NCBI GenBank assembly: GCA_047618505.1
Contig: JBLHLB010000116.1
Location: forward strand, 1-10,752
Reading direction: 5' to 3'
DNA length: 10,752 bases
Origin: JBLHLB01 sp047618505
GTDB taxonomy: Bacteria > Planctomycetota > UBA1135 > GCA-002686595
Within the stretch, counting starts at the first letter, position 1; each line of letters opens with the position of its first letter. The notes below the pieces were generated by a model. That model was given only the letters and a program-made list of their open reading frames with translations. It had not been told where the DNA came from and did no database searches. Made by a program: the position numbers and the translations under genes. Below, piece by piece: positions 6,629 through 10,752 of this stretch.

Positions 6629-8250
6629 GCATCCTCACCGACATCCTCACCGATATCCTTGGGGAGACCTGGGACCTGGTGGCCGAAGCAGCGCCCTGGC
6701 TCTTCATTGGGTTCCTCTGTGCGGGGCTGTTGAAGGTCTTTCTTCCCGCCGGTCTCATCGCACGCCAATTGGGGGCAAACAGCCTGCGCTCGGTTTTCCT
6801 GGCAGCACTCTACGGTGCGCCGATCCCGCTCTGCTCCTGCTCCGTCATTCCTACCGCGAGCGCCCTGCGCAGAGCCGGGGCAAGCAAGGGGGCAACAACC
6901 TCCTTCCTGATTTCAACGCCAGAAACGGGCATTGATTCGGTGAGTGTGACCTATGCCTTGCTCGGCCCTTGGATGACCCTGATGCGCCCCCTGGCCGCCC
7001 TGGCGAGCGCGGTCTTGACCGGCGGCGCCGTAAACCTGCTGGCCAAACGTCAATCGGCCAGGGGTGTCGAGGCCACCGGCTCGTCCTATCAGCCGGAGGA
7101 GTCATGCTGTCCCACGGAACCTGGGGATGAGCCTGGGCACAGCCATGGAACTGAGGCTCCCCCGGAGTCGTCCCCGGAGAACACAGGTCTCCTGCATCGC
7201 TGCATTACCGGCGCCCGCTACGCCTTCGTGGATCTACTGGACGACTTGACGCCGGTGCTCCTGGTCGGCCTCCTGATCTCCGGTTTGATCGCTACCTTGG
7301 TGCCAGCGGAGTTCTTTGGCGAGAGCGTTCCCAGCGGCTTGCCGGCCATGCTGATGATGCTCCTGATCGGGACGCCGATGTATGTTTGCGCCACCGCGAG
7401 CACGCCCATCGCGGCGGTCTTGATCGCCAAGGGGCTCGATCCCGGAGCCGCCCTCGTCTTTCTGCTGGTCGGTCCAGCCACCAACCTCACAACTCTCATG
7501 GTCGTTGGTCGCATGCTCGGTCGCGGTGTGTTGCTGCTCTACCTAGCTGGCGTCGTGGGCGTTGCCTTAGCCGCGGGGATCGGAGCGAACCTTATCTACG
7601 GGCGCATGGACGTCGACCTGGGGGAAGCGGTCGCCGCCGGATTGCAGGAAGAGCACGGGATCCTCTCCGTCGTCTTCGGTGCCCTCCTGCTCCTAGCATT
7701 GGGAAGCAGTGCGATCCGTATTCGCATGGACCGGATTCTCATTGGTTGGATTCGGAAGATCCTAGGATTCCTGGGGATTGGCAAAGCAAAGGCCAATGTG
7801 GGCGGGACGTTGGTGCTGCTCTGTGGCCTCCTGGTGGCGGCTGGAACAAGCTCCTGCATCACCTCCACGGAACATGAGGTGTCCTCTAACTCCGGGGCAC
7901 GATCCATCAGGCGCGCCGAGCCCACAACGGCCTGGGAAGTTGTTCTCGATGGTGAAACCTTCGGACGGGTGATCCGATTTGATGTCGAAGGTTGGCCCGG
8001 AGAAACGCGCTTTGTGGTCCAAAACCCCTACGGACAGGACATGGGGATGGTTGACGCCCTGGGACGAGCCTTTCGGTATGTGCCCCACCGCCCGGCGCTT
8101 TGGGTAGCGAGTGGCACGGTGCCCGAGGGCACGGCGGCGATTCTCAAACTCACGGGCAACCTAGAGCTGCAGGAAGTCGCATTGACGGATTCGATACAGG
8201 CTGTTCCTGCGCCTGAGAGCCCCATTGGCGAGGACCACGGGGAACAGTAG
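6625..8250 (+). CDS. SO_0444/YraQ-type metal efflux permease with fused C-terminal domain
   Basis: This membrane permease resembles the SO_0444 Cu/Zn-efflux and ArsP/YraQ (DUF318) family. Its two halves carry the family signatures: APIPLCSCSVIPTASALRRAGAS (65-87, with Cys70 and Cys72), STPETGID (97-104), and IGTPMYVCATASTPIAA (248-264, with Cys255). The central loop (145-185) has a Cys-Cys pair (161-162) and His-rich GHSHG, likely metal ligands. Membrane helices appear near 22-40, 52-66, 107-140, 208-227, 239-255, 272-296, 301-325, 346-362 and 393-408. After the last helix the chain reads VAAGTSSC (Cys411), a lipoprotein-like boundary. A soluble domain of about 130 residues follows (WEVVLDGETFGRV, then FVVQNPYGQDMGMVDALGRAFRY). 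The family is usually near 400 residues; this one is 541. The GTG start overlaps the ZIP stop in GTGA, so coupling is likely. Substrate is uncertain (Cu, Zn or arsenical). The family call is strong; the fusion domain is unrecognised. Confidence 0.88.
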   Translation: MSILTDILTDILGETWDLVAEAAPWLFIGFLCAGLLKVFLPAGLIARQLGANSLRSVFLAALYGAPIPLCSCSVIPTASALRRAGASKGATTSFLISTPETGIDSVSVTYALLGPWMTLMRPLAALASAVLTGGAVNLLAKRQSARGVEATGSSYQPEESCCPTEPGDEPGHSHGTEAPPESSPENTGLLHRCITGARYAFVDLLDDLTPVLLVGLLISGLIATLVPAEFFGESVPSGLPAMLMMLLIGTPMYVCATASTPIAAVLIAKGLDPGAALVFLLVGPATNLTTLMVVGRMLGRGVLLLYLAGVVGVALAAGIGANLIYGRMDVDLGEAVAAGLQEEHGILSVVFGALLLLALGSSAIRIRMDRILIGWIRKILGFLGIGKAKANVGGTLVLLCGLLVAAGTSSCITSTEHEVSSNSGARSIRRAEPTTAWEVVLDGETFGRVIRFDVEGWPGETRFVVQNPYGQDMGMVDALGRAFRYVPHRPALWVASGTVPEGTAAILKLTGNLELQEVALTDSIQAVPAPESPIGEDHGEQ

Positions 8251-8306
8251 AGAAGGCGTTTCTCTCGCTGCGGTGGGTGTGGGAGCTGGCGTCTGGGGTG
8301 AGTTCG

Positions 8307-8320
8307 GTGGAGTTCTCCAC
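8307..8320. repeat. 14-base dyad GTGGAGTTCTCCAC
   Basis: GTGGAG (8307-8312) and CTCCAC (8315-8320) are perfect reverse complements with two bases between them. The site sits 57 bases after the permease stop and 133 before the kinase start. Its size suits a dimeric regulator. TTCTCC (8313-8318) can also pair with GGAGAA (8340-8345), giving an alternative RNA structure. Either use is speculative. Confidence 0.3.
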
Positions 8321-8373
8321 AATGCGATTCGCTGTCTCTGGAGAAACCGTCAAGGACCTCCCGGAAAGGCTCA

Positions 8374-8394
8374 GGCCGAGCCCCCGGCTTGGCC
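8374..8394 (+). terminator. GC-rich hairpin between permease and kinase genes
   Basis: GGCCGAGCC (8374-8382) pairs with GGCTTGGCC (8386-8394) over nine positions with one G-U pair and a three-base loop. It has no U-tract and lies 124 bases after the permease stop. It may end the metal-transport transcript, or it may be a structured leader for the kinase, whose start is 58 bases on. Confidence 0.35.
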
Positions 8395-8452
8395 GACGTA
8401 ACCCGCGTTCCGCTCCGCCTCCCCAGCAGAGTTCCCCGAACGGACGCCCCAA

Positions 8453-9379
8453 ATGATCAAGCTTCAGACCGGCGAGTACCTCGGTTCCTATCGAGTCCAG
8501 AAATTCCTGGGCCGTGGAGGGTTCGCCTACGTTTACCTGGCCGAAGACACCCAGGGCAAGAAAGTCGCCATCAAGGTTGGCGATGTTGCCGGTGGCGGCC
8601 GCTACGTCACGCGCTTTGTCGAGATAACCGACGAACGCAGCCAAGAATGGATCAGCCCAGACGAGACCCCCGGCGAAGCGGTATTTTTCCGTAACGACGG
8701 CGTGCGCATCGACTTCCTCGACATGCAGGAAATCGACATGCTGCTACGCTCCGAGGCGAGTCTTCTCGAAGGCGTGAGTCACCCCAACTTGGTCAAGGTG
8801 CGCGACGTCTTCGAAGTGGAGAACCGGCCTGTAGTCGTACTCGACTACGTGCGCGGCAAGACCCTTCGCGAGAAAATCCGCGCCTTGGAAGGCATTCGCC
8901 TGAACTGGTTCCTGGCCATCGTTCGCGCCCTGCAAAAGCTGCAGGAAACAGGCAACTTCGATTACCACGGGGACATCAAACCCGAGAACGTTGTGATCAA
9001 GCCCTCGGGCACAGCGGTACTGATCGACCCGGCCCTTCGCACGACGAACGGCAAGTTGGTTTGCACCACGCCCCACTACAACCCGCTGCTGCTCAAGAAT
9101 GACAAGGCGGACGTGATGGGCATCGGCGTGATGCTCTATGAAATTCTGACGGGCACGCTGCCCTTCGATGAGGTGCCCTGGCAATACGCCGGTCGCGAGC
9201 AAGGTGGTGATGTCGAGCGCTTGAGCTTGTCCTACTTCCTCTCCTACCCGCCGCCGCGGACCCTGAACCCGAATACACCCGAGGCCCTGGAGCGGATCGT
9301 ATACCGCTGCCTCACGGTGATGGACTATGGCCTGCCGGAACTGGAGGTCGACCTGGTTGACTTCCTGCGCAAGGACTAG
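8453..9379 (+). CDS. divergent Hanks-type Ser/Thr protein kinase
   Basis: This is a single-domain cytoplasmic protein-kinase fold of 308 residues with no membrane segment or sensor domain. The glycine loop is GRGGFAYVY (20-28), the ATP lysine is in VAIK (Lys41), and the helix-C Glu is probably Glu101 (RSEASLLEGVSHPNLV). About 50 residues separate VAIK from that helix, more than usual, so there is an N-lobe insertion. The hinge is VVLDYVRGKTL (128-138). The catalytic loop reads YHGDIKPENVVI (171-182): Asp174, Lys176 and Asn179 are kept, but HRD is HGD. The metal-binding DFG is DPA (Asp192). The activation segment is short, and the APE region is HYNPLLLK, without the usual Glu. KADVMGIGVMLYEILTGTLPF (218-238) is a normal helix F and G region. 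It may be an active but non-RD kinase, or nearly inactive. ATG 8453 is used; no Shine-Dalgarno is visible. No phosphatase or substrate gene adjoins it. Confidence 0.88.
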   Translation: MIKLQTGEYLGSYRVQKFLGRGGFAYVYLAEDTQGKKVAIKVGDVAGGGRYVTRFVEITDERSQEWISPDETPGEAVFFRNDGVRIDFLDMQEIDMLLRSEASLLEGVSHPNLVKVRDVFEVENRPVVVLDYVRGKTLREKIRALEGIRLNWFLAIVRALQKLQETGNFDYHGDIKPENVVIKPSGTAVLIDPALRTTNGKLVCTTPHYNPLLLKNDKADVMGIGVMLYEILTGTLPFDEVPWQYAGREQGGDVERLSLSYFLSYPPPRTLNPNTPEALERIVYRCLTVMDYGLPELEVDLVDFLRKD

Positions 9380-9412
9380 AGCGTCCAAAGAGCAGTTCCC
9401 AGAGAGACAGAG

Positions 9413-9457
9413 ACGAGAGCGGCCCGCCGGATGAATCATCCGGCGGGCCGCTCTCGT
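9413..9457. terminator. 20-bp perfect hairpin after the kinase gene
   Basis: Bases 9413-9432 pair perfectly with 9438-9457 around the loop GAATC; the inner part is highly GC-rich (GGCCCGCCGG). The element begins 33 bases after the kinase stop. Only two T residues follow the stem, so it is not a textbook U-tract terminator. Its strength and position still make it the likely transcript end for the kinase, and it is symmetric enough to act on both strands. It ends 19 bases before the next gene. Confidence 0.75.
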
Positions 9458-9475
9458 TGGAACTAGCCTGGCTGT

Positions 9476-10615
9476 ATGCTGTCCATCATGTCAGATAGAA
9501 CGTTCAACGTGGCGATCGTCGGGCTTGGCTTTGGCGCTGAGTTCATCCCCCTCTATCAGCGCCATCCGAACGCGAACATGTATGCGATTTGCCAGCGTAC
9601 AAGGGCGAAGCTCGACGCCGTCGGTGATGCCTTCGGAGTGGAACGACGTTTTCAGGACTACGACGAGCTCCTGCGTGACCCCTATGTGGATTGCATTCAC
9701 ATCAACACGCCGATCCCCAACCACGCGGAGCAGGCAATCGCGGCCCTGGAGGCCGGCAAGCATGTCGCCTGCACCGTGCCCATGGCCACGAGTGTTGAGG
9801 ACTGTCGCCGCATCGTCGAGCTGACGAAGAAGACCGGCCTGACCTACATGATGATGGAGACCGTGGTTTACAGCCGCGAGTTCCTCTTCGTGCGTGAGAT
9901 GTACGAGCAGGGCGAGCTCGGCCGGGTTCAGTTCGTCAAGGCATCGCACCAGCAGGAAATGGCCGGCTGGCCCAACTACTGGCCCGGACTGCCGCCGATG
10001 CATTACGCAACGCACTGCGTTGGTCCCTGCCTGGCGCTCACACGCGGACAGGCTCAGGCGGTGTCCTGCTTTGGATCCGGACGCATCTCTGAGGACTTGA
10101 TCAAGCACTACAACTCACCCTTCGCCGTGGAATCGACGCACATCCAGTACAAGGATTCGGACCTGACGGCGCACATCTATCGCTCGCTCTTCGACACTGC
10201 CCGCCAATACCGCGAAGCCTTCGAAGTCTATGGCACCAAAAAGAGCTTCGAGTGGCCGCTGATCGAAGGGGAGCAGCCGGTCGTCCACACTGCCGGCAAG
10301 CCCGAGCCGGAGATCCCTGCCCGCGTCGAAGTCCCTGACTACGCCCACCTCCTGCCGAAGGATCTGCAACGTTTCACAACCCACGGTGTCTACGACGTGG
10401 CCGAGAACACGCACCTGTCCTTCACGCAGGGCGCGGGCCACGGCGGATCCCACCCCCACCTGGTGCACGAGTTCATCAGCGCCCTGGTGGAGGGCCGCCC
10501 CGCCTATCCCAATGCCCCCCAATCGGCCAACTGGACTTGCGTGGGCATCCTGGCCCATGATTCGGCCATGGAAGGCGGGCGCAAAATCGACCTTCCCGCC
10601 TTCACCCTGGAGTAG
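9476..10615 (+). CDS. Gfo/Idh/MocA-family oxidoreductase
   Basis: This is a predicted cytoplasmic NAD(P)-dependent sugar or polyol dehydrogenase, substrate unknown. The N-terminal Rossmann half starts VAIVGLGFGAEFIPLYQRH (12-30) with the glycine-rich nucleotide loop. INTPIPNHAEQAIAALEAGKHVACTVPMATSVEDC (76-110) is the family segment around the cofactor and catalytic site. Most members have Glu-Lys-Pro there; here it is Thr-Val-Pro (100-102), so the usual active-site Lys is missing. The C-terminal alpha/beta half includes YWPGLPPMHYATHCVGPCLAL (168-188). His176 and His180 fall near the place of the family's catalytic His/Asp pair. The C-terminal half reaches GGSHPHLVHEFISALVEGRPAYPN, a normal family tail. 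The length, 379, is ordinary. ATG 9476 and ATG 9488 (Met5, just before the Rossmann strand) are both possible starts; neither has a good ribosome binding site. The gene stands alone behind the kinase hairpin. Confidence 0.9.
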   Translation: MLSIMSDRTFNVAIVGLGFGAEFIPLYQRHPNANMYAICQRTRAKLDAVGDAFGVERRFQDYDELLRDPYVDCIHINTPIPNHAEQAIAALEAGKHVACTVPMATSVEDCRRIVELTKKTGLTYMMMETVVYSREFLFVREMYEQGELGRVQFVKASHQQEMAGWPNYWPGLPPMHYATHCVGPCLALTRGQAQAVSCFGSGRISEDLIKHYNSPFAVESTHIQYKDSDLTAHIYRSLFDTARQYREAFEVYGTKKSFEWPLIEGEQPVVHTAGKPEPEIPARVEVPDYAHLLPKDLQRFTTHGVYDVAENTHLSFTQGAGHGGSHPHLVHEFISALVEGRPAYPNAPQSANWTCVGILAHDSAMEGGRKIDLPAFTLE

Positions 10616-10618
10616 GAA

Positions 10619-10636
10619 CCTGGGTGGAGACCCAGG
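10619..10636 (+). terminator. hairpin after the oxidoreductase gene
   Basis: CCTGGGT (10619-10625) pairs perfectly with ACCCAGG (10630-10636) around the loop GGAG, starting three bases after the oxidoreductase stop. There is no U-tract. It is a plausible transcript end and shares its right arm with the tandem repeat next to it. Confidence 0.4.
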
Positions 10637-10656
10637 GGAGACCCAGGGGAGACCAG
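10626..10656. repeat. 11-bp tandem repeat, GGAGACCCAGG
   Basis: GGAGACCCAGG occurs at 10626-10636 and 10637-10647. A third, shortened copy, GGAGACCAG, is at 10648-10656. It is probably replication slippage in noncoding DNA. The second ACCCAGG could substitute for the first in the hairpin with CCTGGGT. Confidence 0.8.
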
Positions 10657-10666
10657 CCGGAGGAAA

Positions 10667-10687
10667 CTGCTGCTGGAGCAGCGGCAG
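10667..10687 (+). terminator. second hairpin before the right-edge gene
   Basis: CTGCTGCTG (10667-10675) pairs with CAGCGGCAG (10679-10687) over nine positions, one of them G-U, with the loop GAG. It lies about 50 bases after the oxidoreductase stop and may act with the preceding hairpin. No U-tract follows. Confidence 0.35.
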
Positions 10688-10713
10688 GCCTGTCGGTTAT
10701 GTTCTCCCGCTAT

Positions 10714-10752
10714 ATGAGCACCATCACAACCGCCGACGATCTTACCAGCCGC
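10714..10752 (+). CDS. possible start of a further gene, cut by the window edge
   Basis: ATG at 10714 opens a frame reading MSTITTADDLTSR to the right edge, with an alternative in-frame ATG at 10699. Thirteen codons are too few to name a product, and there is no clear ribosome binding site. It is supported only by an open frame with a natural-looking N-terminus after the oxidoreductase hairpins. Confidence 0.3.
   Translation, partial: MSTITTADDLTSR

Noticed and set aside
7386..7877. Plus-strand open frame inside the permease gene (163 codons)
   Set aside because: Its composition is Arg/Ser/His-rich as in frame-shadow translations; the permease frame has family motifs throughout.
7798..8247. 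A separate lipoprotein gene inside the end of the permease gene
   Set aside because: There is no ATG and no ribosome binding site before the hydrophobic stretch, and the frame runs on without a break, so a fusion is simpler.
8744..9439. Long minus-strand open frame opposite the kinase gene (231 codons)
   Set aside because: It lies antisense to a kinase with clear motifs and shows no recognisable family; GC-rich codon bias opens such frames.
9491..10108. Long minus-strand open frame opposite the oxidoreductase gene (205 codons)
   Set aside because: It is fully antisense to a recognised gene with no motif of its own; a codon-bias shadow.

Overview
The window is a GC-rich bacterial chromosome segment with tightly packed protein-coding genes. 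It shows no tRNA, rRNA, CRISPR array or insertion sequence. MutS, Hanks-type kinase, Gfo/Idh/MocA and metal-transport genes fit a free-living bacterium. GC-rich codon use, many GTG starts or weak ribosome binding sites, a type II methionine aminopeptidase and a Ser/Thr kinase suggest a less-studied lineage (for example an FCB-, Planctomycetota- or Myxococcota-like group). No marker here fixes the phylum, so this is only an inference.

Layout. Positions 1-2228 (+) carry all but the N-terminal domain of the mismatch-repair ATPase MutS. Positions 2229-2838 hold no intact gene. They contain the decayed remains of a response-regulator receiver domain on the minus strand, with a frame break and an in-frame stop, plus small inverted repeats. 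Positions 2839-5559 (-) hold a probable two-gene unit: a type II methionine aminopeptidase, then a GT4-like glycosyltransferase with an extra inserted domain. Positions 5560-5812 are a divergent intergenic region with a strong hairpin. Positions 5813-8250 (+) hold a ZIP-family metal transporter overlapping by 4 bases an SO_0444/YraQ-type permease, which carries a fused lipoprotein-like C-terminal domain. Positions 8453-9379 (+) encode a divergent Hanks-type kinase, followed by a 20-bp perfect hairpin. Positions 9476-10615 (+) encode a Gfo/Idh/MocA-family oxidoreductase lacking the usual EKP lysine. It is followed by two hairpins, a short tandem repeat and the possible start of another gene.

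How the genes work together. The clearest functional unit is the ZIP transporter plus permease pair. They are translationally coupled and both predicted to move divalent or soft metals, so this is probably a metal-homeostasis operon. The methionine aminopeptidase and glycosyltransferase may share a transcript but have no obvious common pathway. MutS, the kinase and the oxidoreductase look like independent units. I see no convincing wholly new multi-gene system. The most unusual items are the permease fusion, the glycosyltransferase inserted domain, the non-canonical kinase, the archaeal-type aminopeptidase and the receiver-domain relic.
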